The translations under genes and the position numbers were made by a program. Positions 36,322 to 49,300 of a stretch of DNA of 64,000 nt are shown here, in pieces. This DNA is from Heliocidaris tuberculata (Eukaryota > Echinodermata > Echinoidea > Camarodonta > Echinometridae), in contig CM046838.1 of assembly GCA_025618425.1 (NCBI GenBank), positions 5,019,715-5,083,714 of the forward strand, written 5' to 3'. Under the pieces are notes generated by a model that did no database searches, was not told where the DNA came from, and saw only the letters and a program-made list of their open reading frames with translations. Position 1 is the stretch's first letter. Every line of letters starts with the position of its first letter.

Positions 36322-36855
36322 CTATAGGCAGGCAGGGGGCACAAAACTCAGGAAAATTTTCTGAAAAGCAAAAAAAAAAAGGGTCATCAGATTTTTTGGG
36401 TCCACTTTTCCTCCAGAATTCTCTGACAACCGAATAAAAAAAAAGTTCATCACACGTTCTGAGGTCTCTTTGTCCTTCCAAAATCTTTGAAAAGCAAAAC
36501 AAAAACTAGATTTATCTAGAGTCTAGATCTAGATCTAAAATTCACAATCTTGCATTATTTCCTATATCATATTGTAGTAGATCTAGTTTAATGTCAGCGA
36601 GATTGTCCGAATTTTTTTTACCCCTCCCATTATCTCGAATCTATAGATCTAACAACACATGAACGGTTGACCAAATATTTCCAGATAGACTTAGACTGGA
36701 TCTAGGTGTTGATCTGTAAAATCTAATATTTTCATCTCATGCACACACTCATCGATTCGGGTTCTCATTAAACAAAGTTCTTCAACTTTATCTCACTTTT
36801 ACTCAAGTTTTGTTGCAGAATTCGGGCTAGGTTCGATGTCGTCGAGCCAACAAAG
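36322..36855. other. Upstream region of F-box gene
   Basis: AT-rich with several tctagatctagatct motifs (36505-36720). A possible splice acceptor (tttgttgcag, 36809-36818) lies 38 bases before the chosen ATG, so a non-coding 5' exon may exist upstream. Confidence 0.35.
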
Positions 36856-37080
36856 ATGGATTTTGTAGAGAGGGCGAAGCGATTGCAGACAAAACGAAAG
36901 ACGAGGGGAAATCACAACATTTATATTCAAGGTATATACAGCATCTCAAAGTCGATTTATCAGATTATGTAATGTTTTTATACCTTTTTTCAAGTTCCAT
37001 CACTATTTTACTGTTTCTGTGATGCCCTTCTTGATAATTATAATCTTTCTCTCTCTCACTCACATCACGTACACACACTT

Positions 37081-37111
<31 letters not shown>

Positions 37112-40100
37112 TTCTTTCGCCCCATTATCCCTCATATTTCTTACATCTCTCTAATGCTTACAGTGTATGTATTGCTTGAATAATTTTCTTAGAAATTATT
37201 TTATGATATAGATGTAGAAGCATCAACTTCTAATTTAATTCCTATATTGAGGAAACAAATTTTCGTTAACATTGTTAAATATCGCAAATTAGCTTTTTTC
37301 TTCTTCGAAATACCGAATGATCTGACCCCTTATAATTATGTAAAAGACTGCTTGTAAACTTCCCATTTCTTATGTTACTCGTCATTCCACACACTCTTTT
37401 TATTCTGAAGCCAAACTCTGAATTAAAAAAACAACAACAGATGGATCCTTTCAGAGCCCTACATATACATGTGTATGAAGGGCCCTGGATCCTTTTCTTA
37501 AACAGCCCCCTCTATCTACAACAAACTGCCTCTGCAATATGAAAGCTGTTACCTCCATGATCGAACTCAAAGCTATATTTGACTCCGATGGTTACACCCG
37601 TAGAAATATACCCACCTCTCTTCAAATTCTTAAACATGAAATCCGTGCGTCATCAAAACCTTCATTGGTAAAGCATGCCATAAATGTTTCTTTATGTTTT
37701 TTGTTTTGTTTTGTTTCTTGCATTTATTTGTTTATTTCATTTTGTTTGTACCAATTACTGTTGTATACACTCAACTTCGTGTTATTATAATTTTTGTAAC
37801 TAATTTTGTTACTTTAATAATATTTAGCACCTACAGGCCTACTTATTTTATTGCATGTCCACACGTCGCTGTGTTTGTATTTTAGCATTGTTCAATTGCT
37901 TTATTAATGTGCACAGGGCTTTTTTAAAAGTATGCTATAGGCATTTAGGCAATATAGCATGATAGCGATTCTTCGTAAGTTCAATATCAGCAAAGGCATT
38001 GTTTATGCAATTGAGGCCCTTTATAGAAGGCAAGGCCAGAGCGCTGTCTTGCACGGAGATGAGCTGAGTGATTGGTTTCCTAACAAAATTGGAGTAAGGC
38101 AAGGTTGTTTACTTTCACCAACCATCTTTAACATCTTCCTAGAACATATCATGACGGAAGCCCCTAACAGTTTCGAAGGAACGACCAGTATATACACACT
38201 TTTTTTTTTTTTTTCAAAACACACACACACACACACATATATATGTATGTATGTGTATATATAGGTGGAAGATCTATCACTGATCTAAGATTCGCTGATG
38301 ACATTGACCTGATCGCTGGTACATGTACATCAGATGAACTCATTTCCTTAACAAAATAAGTGGAAGAAAGTGCAAAACAACTTGGCATGAAAAAGCAAGA
38401 TCCAAAAGATGGGTTCCAATGAGAATGTAACAGTGGAGATTGGAGAACAACTTGAAAACGTTGATCACTTACAGTATCTATGGGCAACTATCACCGAGGA
38501 TGCAAAAATATGCTCAGGAAATCAAGATCAGAATTGCAGCAGCAACATCAGGGGCCCGTTGCACAAAACTTGCGTTTAATCGCAATTCCTAAAAATCAAA
38601 CGCAAGTCCTCAATGCGCTCTTCTGATTGGCTGAAAATAAAGTTGCGTTTGATTTTCCTGAGTTGCGTTCAAACGCAAGTTTTGTGCAACGGGCCCCTGC
38701 ACTTACAGGTCTGAAGCCAATCTAGAATGAACATATCAATGAGTATTAGGTTGAGCCTGATGAGAGCAATCATACGTTTCACTTCTTGAGATCTCCAATA
38801 CATGATAGATGCTAAAGAAGTGCATTGGTAGAGCAGGACCCTTCCAGTATTATTATAATGCATTCCCGTGCCACCGATATACTCAGATGAGAAGAATTGT
38901 GTGCCAAATGAGTACGTTTAATCCCCTCGTTTTGAAAGATATTTTTCGATTATTTTTTTTCTTCAACTTGTTGTAACTTATACTCCTTATAAATTTCCTT
39001 CCTTTGCATCATCACCGAATTAGAAAATGACATCTCATCTCTGGAGCTTGGCTGTGGCGATGGTCGAATCACAGATTCATCGTGTTGTTTGTCTCCCTCT
39101 CTTGACGATCTACCCGATGAATTATTAGTGAAGATCATTGGTTTTATACATCCTCTCAGCAAGACGTTTGCACGTCTCCGAGGAACATCAAAACGACTGA
39201 ATGATGTCTTACAAACGTCATGTTTATATCAGGTATAAAGGAGGATAGGGATTGGATTTTACAAATATGAGTTTTAAAAAAAGGAATGAGAATTTGAAAA
39301 CCATTTAAACAAGATCCAAATTTATATAGAAAGGTGCATCCGATTTTTTTACATGTCAAATCTGTGGAATTGAATGCAAATCCACCTGGTGTAATAGACA
39401 GTGCCGTAGACTGAGAGAACGAGAAAGAGAGAAAAAATAGAAAGGGAGAGGGGGAAACTCAGCGTGTAAAGAAGATGATCTCTCCCACCCCACCCCGAAA
39501 ACGCCCAGTGTTCCTTCAAAATACCTGGGCCCTGTAGCCTCTAATAAAAAGAAATCAAATCTTTTTACTCTAACTCCCAGCATTGTTCTGTTGTCTACAT
39601 TTAAAACTTTCTGCCATAACTATTATCTCCAGACGAAATCGATGGACCTCTCAAGAAACCGTCCCTTTGACTTCGACGTTCTTTCGTCGACCACGGCCCG
39701 CTCAACCACATCACTCACCGAACTCAACCTCTCACATTCGGATGACGTCACTGATTACGTCATCTATCAGTTAGCCAAGACGTGTGGTCAGTTGAGGACA
39801 TTGGATGTATCTTATTGTCCGCTGCTGACCAACTGTGGTCTCCGTGTCCTTGCTAACCTGGTCAAGCTGGTCACAGTGGACATCAGTGGATGTCCCAAGA
39901 TTACCTGTAGAGGGGTTCATATTCTAGTCAAGTAAGTGGAAGTTAATTTTATTCAGTTCCTACATATGCGATTCTGTTGAGTTGAAAATCAACCTGCATG
40001 TTATGAAGTTATTCGTTTTTCAATTCAAATTTCATGCAGGAGGCATATGTAATCAAGCTCTTTACCATGTCTACCTTTCATTATCCAATTGCCATTGAGC

Positions 40101-43100
40101 AACATTTCTTTCCAGATGTCTGAAAGAGTTCGCTTTGCCTTCACAAAATGGCACCAATTCTAATTTTCTTTCACTCCTACCTGTCTTTCGGACTTAACTT
40201 TTGAAACTCATTGAACCATCACTAAAAGACTGTCATCTGAGCCTGGGATTGAATGGCCGTTCAGTTAAGCAGTTTAAAATGAAATTTTTACCAAGACTAT
40301 TCCTTAAATGTTGTTACTCTATTAGAGCCTGTTAGAGCGCAAAGGCGCCTTTTTGCGATGTGAATTTTACGCCAACAAAATAAAAAGATTGCCTTTCTTC
40401 AATCTGACTATGGTTTAATGTTTATTCAACTATAGATTATGTTTGTTTTAAAGACAAATTCATTAAATGTTTACTGTTAGAGTTGTAACTACACTGGGCG
40501 GCTGAGGGCGGCAGAGCTCATATATTTTATTGTGAAATTTATTCCGAAGTTGAAATTGTATTCAGAAAAAAAAATATGTAAATTTTCATCAAATGCCATG
40601 CACCAGGCCTATAACTCTGTTTGCCAGTATTACTCGTTGGTATCCCAACCCTTCATCGTACCACCTTGTGCAGGTTGAGTGGAGATAGCCTGGAGGAGCT
40701 GATCATGAACTCTTGCCTCGGACTTCGTGAAGATCCTCAGAATCTACTCCATATATCCACACATGGGAGTAGATTGAAACGCCTTGAAATGGCATGGGAC
40801 CAGGGGCTGATCAAGCTTAACCCTCTCAATACCATCGATCTAGACAGGTTGGTGCTACATATATAGTTGATGATAAAGTCGCTTTTGATGAACATTTATC
40901 ATTATTGTTGGAATTTCTAGTTTCCGAGTTTCCATGATCAAAAAACATTTTTGGTAGAATCGAGATATTTTTATGTCCGTCTTTTCCGAATGTGTAAAAC
41001 GTATTATCTGACCGTGTGAGAATATTTCTTCATTTTTTTTTTTTTTTTAAAGTTGGAACATCTTTTATAATTGCGTAAGTTACAGGTTTGCATGGTAATA
41101 GGAAGGCTGAAGATGTTTGCATTTCGGGATATACACGGGCAGTAATTTCTTGGTGATGCCTTCTTCTTATACACCACATATTTCAAGTGATATCTTCCAG
41201 AATATTGATGTAACAAATGAGGATTACGAGATCAACATTACTGAAATGAAATGAGAGTGACCTTTTCGATTCCACTTATAACTGCCATATCTTTTTTTTT
41301 AAAGGGGTGATATATTAAGCAGTGGCATAGCGTGAGGCTATCTATTGGGGGGGGGGCCACTGGAGAGAATTTTATAAGGCTACTTTAGGGGAGGGTGCGG
41401 TGATGGCCCAAACGTCTTCTTTTCTCATTTTCATCCGTTTGCTTTCTCCCTTTCCCTTCTCTCTGTTCTCTCTTTATCTCTTCCTCCTAAAAACTGTTTT
41501 TCGTTGATCTAACTGTAGACCTTTAATTTTCTTAATTGATACATTTTCTGGTTTTCTGTTATTATAGATTAACAGAACATTTGAAATCTCTGCTGTACTT
41601 GGACATCAGTCATAGTGGATGTGGTGACGAGGATATGGAAGCGATCGTTATGAACTGTAGACAAATGCTTACTCTCAAGGCACGGCACTGCTGCATACAT
41701 GTGAGTTCAGTCGAATTCAATCATTCACTTGTTTATTGATCAAAAAATAAAGAAGAGGCCTTACATGACAGCAAGTGTAAATGTAACTGATTTTGATATC
41801 AACATGCAGTGACTTAACTATAGCATGCCACGGGAGCCCCGGATACGTTCTCTTCCAATTAAATGGCGATTTTTAAAAAAGGATTGAGAAGAAAGAAATG
41901 AGCAGGTCCCTGTCTTATAAAGAGTTGAGATTCCAATCTTCCAATGAATCGCAAATTTCCAATCTCCTATCTCTTAAATACAGACTTGCGATTGATATCA
42001 ATCTCAAATTATTTGCAATCCTCAAATTATTTGCAATCAATCGTAATTTATGAGGCATGACCCAGGTCATTAAAAAAAAGTGAAAAGTAGACGATACGAC
42101 CAGCTCCCATACCCTTCTCCCACTGTCTTGTTTGATTTGTTCATTAAAATTTCATCCATCGAGTAAGATCGGTGCCCCCACCCTCCCCCCCCCCCCCGCT
42201 CCCCCAATGAGTGCCTCCTCAATGCCTGGAGTCACTCTACTATTAATGTGTTTGATCAGTAATTAGGGTGGATACCGTAACCCGATCACGATTTGGACGA
42301 TTTTATATGACCCAAACCCTTCCCGTTATTTGACCAATCAATATTGTTTTATCCGGTTTCTTTTTTTTATCCAGCGCTTAATGGTGATTTTTTTTTTTCA
42401 TGTGGGGGTAGGTTTGAGCTCCCCTACCTAAACCCATCTATACAAATTTCTTTGTGATGTCGATCCATGCCACTTTGGAGTTGTAATGTAACCAAACTTT
42501 CAAATGAAGTACAACAATACATTTGTCTGTAACTGTCATTTTCGAACTTATGTGATGTAAACTTTCGACACTAATGATATAATTATATAAAATTTCTGGT
42601 AGTAAGCACCAATTTATGTAACATTTTCTTTCCTATTTTGTGAGCAGGACTTGGGATTAAAACGCATCAGTGAATGGCTGCCAGACTTGACATATCTCGA
42701 TATCGCAGACTGCTACGACATCACCGATAGGGGACTGGAATTTATCGGGCGTGGCTGCTCACTGCTCGAACAAGTCGACGTGTCCCGGTGCTTCGACATA
42801 ATTGGTCCCGGTCTCGACATCCTAGCGAGTGCGTGTTCTCATCTTCACACCGTGATCGCCCGCGAGTGTTTTGATATGACTTCGGCTACGATCACCTACA
42901 TCTCCCTCCATTGCAAACATGTTCGACACCTCGACGTTGCTTTCAACCTCTGCGTCACTGATGAAACAATTTTGGGCATCGCGGATGACCGTGATCCAGA
43001 TGAGGCTTTGGTTGTTGTCACCGAAGGATGTCCTAATGTACGTGGTCGTCAAGGAGGAGACTGTGACGAACCCGATGATCAACGTCGGTTTCGATTTGTC

Positions 43101-43154
43101 GATTGGAAGGGAAAGGACAACGATGCCTTTGTCATCTGGGAGACATCTGTTTGA
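36856..43154 (+). CDS. F-box and leucine-rich-repeat protein (FBXL type), six exons
   Basis: Exons 36856-36931, 39024-39232, 39633-39931, 40674-40847, 41568-41700 and 42648-43154 join with matching phases (1, 0, 2, 2, 0) into 465 residues. All introns begin gt and end ag. Residues 1-25 are basic (MDFVERAKRLQTKRKTRG). An F-box lies at about 53-95 (LPDELLVKIIGFIHPLSKTF, then RLRGTSKRLNDVL), the part that binds Skp1 in SCF ubiquitin ligases. From about 110 onward run cysteine-containing LRRs of the AMN1/FBXL type (LRTLDVSYCPLLTNCGLRVL, LVTVDISGCPKITCRGVHIL, LTYLDIADCYDITDRGLEFI, LEQVDVSRCFDIIGPGLDIL, VRHLDVAFNLCVTDETIL), expected to pick the substrate. The C-terminus is an acidic, aromatic tail ending VIWETSV. 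The exon-1 link rests on splice phase only; which vertebrate FBXL it matches is unknown. AATAAA lies at about 43319 and 43764. Intron 1 holds LINE 5. Confidence 0.87.
37081..37109 (+). repeat. (TC)n microsatellite
   Basis: About 14 TC units in intron 1 of the F-box gene. Confidence 0.95.
38190..38264 (+). repeat. T-run plus (AC)n/(ATGT)n microsatellite within LINE 5
   Basis: T run at about 38199-38213, then caaaacacacacacacac and atatatgtatgtatgtg, bounded by tatata on both sides. It interrupts the reverse transcriptase between its conserved GVRQG and FADD blocks. Confidence 0.85.
38551..38697. mobile_element. Palindromic miniature element in LINE 5 (147 bp)
   Basis: Perfect 27-bp inverted termini beginning ggggcccgttgcacaaaa (38551-38577 and 38671-38697), with further imperfect pairing inward (gcgtttgattttcc against tcaaacgcaa). 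LINE 5 coding flanks it on both sides. The gggcccgttgcacaaaact palindrome is recurrent in marine invertebrate DNA. Confidence 0.85.
41323..42245. repeat. F-box intron regions with gtggcatag/poly-G and poly-C repeats
   Basis: Repeat debris in introns 4 and 5, surrounding exon 41568-41700: gcagtggcatagcgtgagg then a G run (41348-41357), and a C run at about 42185-42197 followed by gctcccccaatgagtgcc. Near 41905-42060 is a degraded cttataaagagttg element related to 44026-44090. Boundaries uncertain. Confidence 0.4.
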
Positions 43155-43781
43155 CCTCTGACCTTAGTCACTCAGTCACTACCATGACAACTCCTAATGG
43201 CGTGGTCATGAACTGTGTCCACCACAGCATGAGGTCACATCTTTTGGGAGTGACCCGTAATTCATGGAAGGCATGTGACAAATAATTTGTCCTGTGCATT
43301 TGTTATCTTCTTTTTAAAAATAAATGGCGTCACCTGTAAGAGGGTATAGAGAAGGTCTTTGGCAACATTTAAAAGGAAAATATAGATCACCTTGTCGCCA
43401 TATAAATTGATTTTGTGTTGATAAACCCTCCTAAATATGTATTGGATCTCATGTATAATTTCATTTAAGTTTATTAGCTTTTAAGATGGTCGCACAATGA
43501 TTTACCACTGTGACTGGAATTTGAAAAGGGCCCAATCGACTACCATGACTACAAGGTGGTAGGAAGGACTGAGGAATACAATAAACCACTCTGAACGCTG
43601 AAAGTGTAAGAACGAGAGAGGGCGATATAAGATTTGGGAGTCTTCCAAAAGACCGACCGGTTGGTATTAAAGGCCGCACCAAAATTTTAGTTTTAGTCTA
43701 TTCCGTACCCGGATTTCGATATATTTGTAGACTCGGTTATTTAAGATTGATTTGTATTGATTTGAATAAATGAAATCTAAT

Positions 43782-44202
43782 GGGGGGGGGGGGGGGGGAT
43801 GTTTCATAAAGCTGTTCGTAAAGTTACGCATGCCTTTATGAATGACTTAAATATGACAAGCCAAATGTGATGCTCAATCATTTTTAACTGCATCAACTAA
43901 AGTTGAATTGTGCAGATTTGGATTAACATTCTTATTATAACAAACATTTTTAATGCAAAGTATATTTTTTGCCATAATTTAAATGAGGTTATTGGAAATA
44001 CAGTCACATTTTGTTAAAACATCATGGCCCCGTCTTATAAAAAGTTGCAATCGATTCCAATCAATCATAACTCTTTATAAGACGGGGCCCAGGAAAAACT
44101 TTGGGCATCCTATCTGGCACTTCATATTCAAGTCGTTTGTAAAGTCATGCATAACAATACGAACAGCTTTATGAAACACCTCCCCCCCCCCCCCCCCCCC
44201 CC
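43782..44202. mobile_element. Foldback element bounded by poly-G and poly-C (421 bp)
   Basis: Left end is a G run then gatgtttcataaagctgttc; right end is gaacagctttatgaaacacc then a C run of about 21, an inverted pair. Inverted similarity continues inward (gcatgcctttatgaatgact against its diverged inverse). It begins just after the F-box gene's second AATAAA and contains a nested palindrome at 44026-44090. Confidence 0.75.
44026..44090. mobile_element. 65-bp near-perfect palindrome (ggccccgtcttataaa ends)
   Basis: ggccccgtcttataaaaagt on the left and its inverse actctttataagacggggcc on the right, with a short centre near tcgattccaatcaatc. It is nested in the foldback element 43782-44202. The same terminal motif occurs at 10983-11014. 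Confidence 0.75.
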
Positions 44203-46342
44203 GATTATACTTTGTTTTATATTTTGATTCAGTTATTACCACAAGGCGATTAATATGCACGAGGGCGTATTGATTTAAGATAATTAAGATATTTTGAAAT
44301 TATACGACAGGGAAACTCAGTAATAAAGTTATTTTACAATTTATTGGATATATTATTTTACTGATACTTATATTTGTACATAGAATATATATATTTTTAC
44401 TATATAGAATTTATTATATACATAGTATAAAATTATTCATTTCATTGCTATAAATGTGATTATGACGAATATCAACTGCTCTTAAATAAATATTCAAATG
44501 TCATAAATAATATTGTGAGTGACTTTTTGTATAGAGATCTGCATTATGAATTAAGGGACATTAGGGTAAAATAGTGAGCTCATATTTCAAAAATAAAATA
44601 TTGCTTGCATTCCATCAGAGATTGGACAATGTAAAAAAAGACAAGTGAATGAATCTTCAAATTTCATCACTTTGTCTTAAAATGAATATATTCAATATAA
44701 TTGTTATAAATTTTATGAAATATAGTTTTTTTAAAGTATGAATGACACCACTTTCAAAAATGTAGTATTTAATACCACATTCCAATAAAAGCTGATTTGA
44801 TTAATTATTTTTGGACAAATCTAAGTGATGTAAAATAAAGGAACTGATAAAGAAGTAAATACTGATGGCACATAAAGGATTGGTATGTCAGCAGGAGAGA
44901 GCATGGGTATACGATTCATTGCATTTACTTCTCCTACATGTCCTGTGACTCTTGTCCAAAACGAAACTGACAAATTTTGAAGTCCAGTTTGGTTGTCGGA
45001 AGTGAAATATGAAAAATTACATCACATTTGTGTCTTTGTTTGACACTGTCTTGTCTTCCATTTATATCTCTTTTTGTAACACAAAGTCATGACGGTCAGG
45101 CAGTCGAAGGAATACGTTTATTTTTCTCCTTCATTTTGCTAATACTCACTTTCTTCAACATAAAAAAGTAACAATGCATTAGTCGGGCAACCATATATCA
45201 GTTTTCCCCGTCCTACTATAACCTGCAGATTTTTTTCTGCCTCATATTTGATTTCTGTTTATACCCCCATTTGTCTGCCTTCCCCCTTTTTTAATTGTTA
45301 GTTTTTGTTTTTGTTTTTTCTAATTTATCGAATCTTGTAAATATGTGATTCTCCTGATTTGTTTTAATAAAACATACAAAGAATTTTTTTTTTTTCTTTT
45401 TTACTATTTCAAGTTGCCCGACAGATCATTTGCGGCTGACCTATAGACCTCGGGTCATTGCTATTGTCCAACACTGTTGCAAAGCGATCGCAAAATTAGG
45501 GTTTTTGTATAACGTTCTACGTCATCAACCTTCGCAGGTCATTGTCCAGATGAAATAAGCAGGCCATCTCGGCCAGCGGGGTTTGGGAACGTCAAAGTAC
45601 TTTAGAATTTCTCCAGCTTCTTTATCACTGCCGATCCCTTCTCTACCGACGCATGCTTGAGACTAGCTACTCAATTCCCTTCATACTTTAAATTCAATTC
45701 CATTTGGTACGACGTTCTACATCATGCTCTTTCAACAAAATTCACTTCTGTCCAACCCATTTTGTTTTCAGTCCTCATCACTTTACATTGATCTGTGAAG
45801 AGAGTCACATTCGCCGATATTCATATGCAATTAATCCTTCTGAACTCCTTTCCTGCTCATAATTATAATGCCTCTCATGAGCAACGCCATGATTGTCACG
45901 CCACTTGCCAGGATTCGGGAAGGATGGTTCCCAGTCATTTTATCTTCATCCTCACATTACTCTCATCAATATCGTTCATGTGGAGTCCTGCGGCTGCCCA
46001 CGTCCCTTTGGCATCTTTCCAAATTTAGTTTGTAAAATGATTATTACAACATCAATCGGGCGAATATGTAATTTGCCTTTCTTGGACATGAATCATGGTG
46101 TGGCCCCTTGTAGCATGATCCAGCAGTGTTACAATTGAAAGTCACCATTAATTAGGCGTACACATGTTTGCCTTTCTTGCAAATGAATCATGGAAAGGCC
46201 CCTTACCACCTTATTCCTCACAAACTGGTTATTTGAAAGACATTGTTTCTACCAGTGTCTAACCTCAGCGCAGCATATCCAAGAAAAGATCTTCATGAAA
46301 AGATCTTCCACCGACAAGTTGGATGATCCCTTTCACCTCGTG
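44203..46342. other. Region between convergent genes; includes caveolin 3' untranslated part
   Basis: No further exon seen. The part adjoining 46342 should be caveolin 3' untranslated sequence (minus strand). A roughly 39-base segment around tttgcctttcttg...atgaatcatgg is present twice in direct orientation at 46071-46109 and 46166-46204. The caveolin polyadenylation site was not located with confidence. Confidence 0.4.
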
Positions 46343-49300
46343 CTATACGTGATGCTGCGGGGAGTGCATCTGGACCTTGACGTTGCCTAGCAACATGCTG
46401 CAGGATTCAGTGATGGGGTTACAGAGAGCTCGGATGCAGGTGGCCCAGAGACTTCCAACCCAGTTGAGGATGAAGATCCAAACCCGAGAACAGGGTACAA
46501 CCCACCAGATATGACAGAATGTCAGGAATGCGAGCTGAACACCTGCACATGTGATAACAAGTATAGATAGTTGGGGTGGGGGAGAGAAGGGTTGATAGAG
46601 AAAGAGAGGAGGAGGTCAGAGAGAAAGGCGAAAGAGAGGGGGAGAGGGGAAGAAAGAGAGAGGGGGTGAGAAAGGGGATAAAAATTCAAATTCATTTAAA
46701 GGGACGACGTATTTTGCATTCATGTTGTCAGTATCGAAAGGGTTTTTTTTTTCCTTTTTCTTTTTTTTTCTTTTCTTTTTCTTTCTTTTTTCTTTTTTTT
46801 TCTTTTTTTTTTTTTTCTTTTCTTTTTCTTTTCTTTCTTTTTTTTTTTTTTGGGGGGGGGGTTGTTTGTTTGCTTGCTTGTTTTTTCGCCTGTCAGAGAT
46901 TCTAGAATCCACATGCCTAAGCTTCATGCCTTTTTTTCGCAATATATATACTAATAAATAATAATAAAGCTATTCTAGCAGATTATGTTTTAACCCTTTC
47001 AGGACAGGAATTATTTAAGGGCTAAATTGATCACATTTTGTTCTTTTAGTGTTGCAGGGTTCTAATAGGGTGTAATGTCTTTGAAAACAATATACATGGT
47101 TAGATATTTTGTTGATTAGTTGAAAAAACTGCCAATTTTGATAAAAAACAATGATCTTGAACTTCTCAATGTGTTGCCAATTTAAGGATTTTAAAGCTTA
47201 TTCTCATTTTCAAAATTCCTGGCATCAAACGCAATATGGTAATGCAACAAAAATGGACATAGTGTGTGTAGAAATATCTGCTCTTTCTACTCGTGTATCT
47301 GGTATATTTTTTAGAGCTCTGAATTAAAAGTTATTGAGCCAAAACAAAATGTGGTCAATATTATTGTCCTGAAAGGGTTAACAGTTCGATAAGATTCATT
47401 GTGAGCTTCACCAAGAAACTAAATGGATAGAAAATGAAGTTCGGGGAGTACTCTTCAAGGGTAGTGTGCTACCTCTACCATAAACAACTTCTTAATGCAA
47501 GCATAGGCCTGTGTTGTTTGAGAATTTTCAGGGGATGGGGCTACAGAAGTTGGTGTGACCCCCCCCCCCCCCCCCCCGGCATTATATTTTTTGCTTGTTT
47601 TGGAAATTTTTGGCTTAATTATTTTTGGGTCTGACAACACCCGTCCATTTCAGCCCCCCCCCCCCCCTCAAAAGAATTTTCACCCTAAAGAGAACGAGAG
47701 AAAATTGAAGAGTTGGCCCATTATATTCTTACCCCACAAGAGAGCGAGAGGAATCGCGAGAGCAGCTGAAAGCAGTCGATAGCACCATATCTTAGACTGT
47801 GTGTAGACGATAAAACTCGTGGTCCAGACAGCATCAAAGCTCTGTTGATGATCAGGTTCAGCAAACACCTCCTCAAACCCAATCTGATAGAAGAAGATAG
47901 TCACAGGATCGTGAAAGGACAATAATATGGCGAGTCGGGGGAGAGGGGGGGGGGGGGGGGAGAGAGAGAGAGATACAGGAACGGGAGATACAGAGATGGG
48001 GGGGGGGGGAGAAAGAAGGGACAAATATATTTTCTGTTCTTTTTTTTACCACTCGTGATGCAAAAATATAAAAACATACAAACATAAATATTCGATAGCC
48101 ATTTTAGATATTCGGAATCATTTCATGATATTGCACTGGGCGATGTTCCGTATTATGTTTTCTTAATTTTTTTGTGTTAGTCCTCTTTCCGTACATTAGC
48201 AAAGGATAGACAGGGGGAACAAATATTGCTAACAGTCATTATTTTCATTATTTCTCGAAATTTCTATTCATGAATTTGTTATGACTTTCGATCAGTTGCA
48301 GCATACTCACATTAATAATCAAGTTTCAGGTGAATGGAACAATATGCAAATAAGAAGCGTTAAGAATGGTTCATTCTACCATGGAACTGTTGCTTGAAAA
48401 ACAATAAGGAAACTATAACAAAAAATAATCTAACGAAAGTTCACTAGTAACTAATTTAAGCCGTATACTTACGGATTGCATTTTACCATCTTTTTTATTT
48501 TCATATGATCGTTACATTTATGCAAGAGGCCCCTTTCCGCGTCATAAATCAGATTTCGTATTCCATTATTTTGGGTTACTCATGTCCAGTCGTTATACAA
48601 TGGATGCCCAGTTAAATAAATAGCTTGTTATTCATTGGTATCTTATTCAATGAATCACATTTTATGTCCGTGTATTATCATGCCATTTGTAATTACTGTA
48701 CAATGCTTTCAATACCATGACAGAGTCCAATCTACTCTCCATCCCAATGACCTATGACTGGAGTAATAATACCCTCGAAAGTGTTTTAATAAGTTTGGGA
48801 AAAGGAACAGTAATGTATTCATATCACTATTACTATCGTTATTATTATTAGCCTGCTTAAAAATAACTTCTAGACGATTACAAATAGCATAAAAGAACCT
48901 AAATCATCACAAGAATGAATAATCATTGAATGTGTGATATTTTTCCTAAAGCATGCGCTCCAGAAATCAAATCTTCTATGAAACTAGCAATTTTATCTCA
49001 TACGTAAATGATAATTGTAATCAAAACTAAACAATAAGTAGCAGTAACCGTGCACTGTATTTCTTTTTATTCAAACAAGTGTCATTTTGGGCTTATGTCA
49101 TTTAGCTCTAAGACCTGCTCTTACCCTGACATGTGACGTCATATTGATAGGATCTCTGTTTGTCAAGTTCAGATCCTCCACGTCTTTGACCATGTTTGCT
49201 TGATGAAACTTAGGACCGCCGTTGGTGTCGCTGTTCTGGTTGTGCTCATTCATAAGAGGCTGGAAGTGAAAAAGAGAAACATTAATATCGGAATATCAAT

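Larger units (their letters stand above)
37950..38860 (+). pseudogene. LINE remnant 5 in F-box gene intron 1, sense orientation
   Basis: Plus-strand reverse-transcriptase pieces: IAILRKFNISKGIVYAIEAL, VLHGDELSDWFPNKIGVRQG, CLLSPTIFNIFLEHIM (37959-38155), then after an inserted T-run and (AC)n/(TATG) microsatellite (about 38190-38262) ITDLRFADDIDLIAG (38276-38320) with the FADD catalytic box. A stop follows (near 38357). EIKIRIAAATS (38518-38550) is cut by a 147-bp palindrome and resumes as ALTGLKPIWNE at 38698, then SMSIRLSLMRAI in a shifted frame. 5' truncated, inactive. Confidence 0.82.

Noticed and set aside
37500..37700. Sequence resembling a LINE 3' end (YNKLPLQYES)
   Set aside because: Similarity is short and followed by stops; not enough to call a separate element.
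42822..43161. Antisense and alternate-frame open frames over the last F-box exon
   Set aside because: Shadows of the LRR exon, whose frame is supported by splice phase and repeats.
45795..46390. Three overlapping plus-strand frames of 66-81 codons
   Set aside because: They lie over the caveolin last exon and 3' flank and have no domain.
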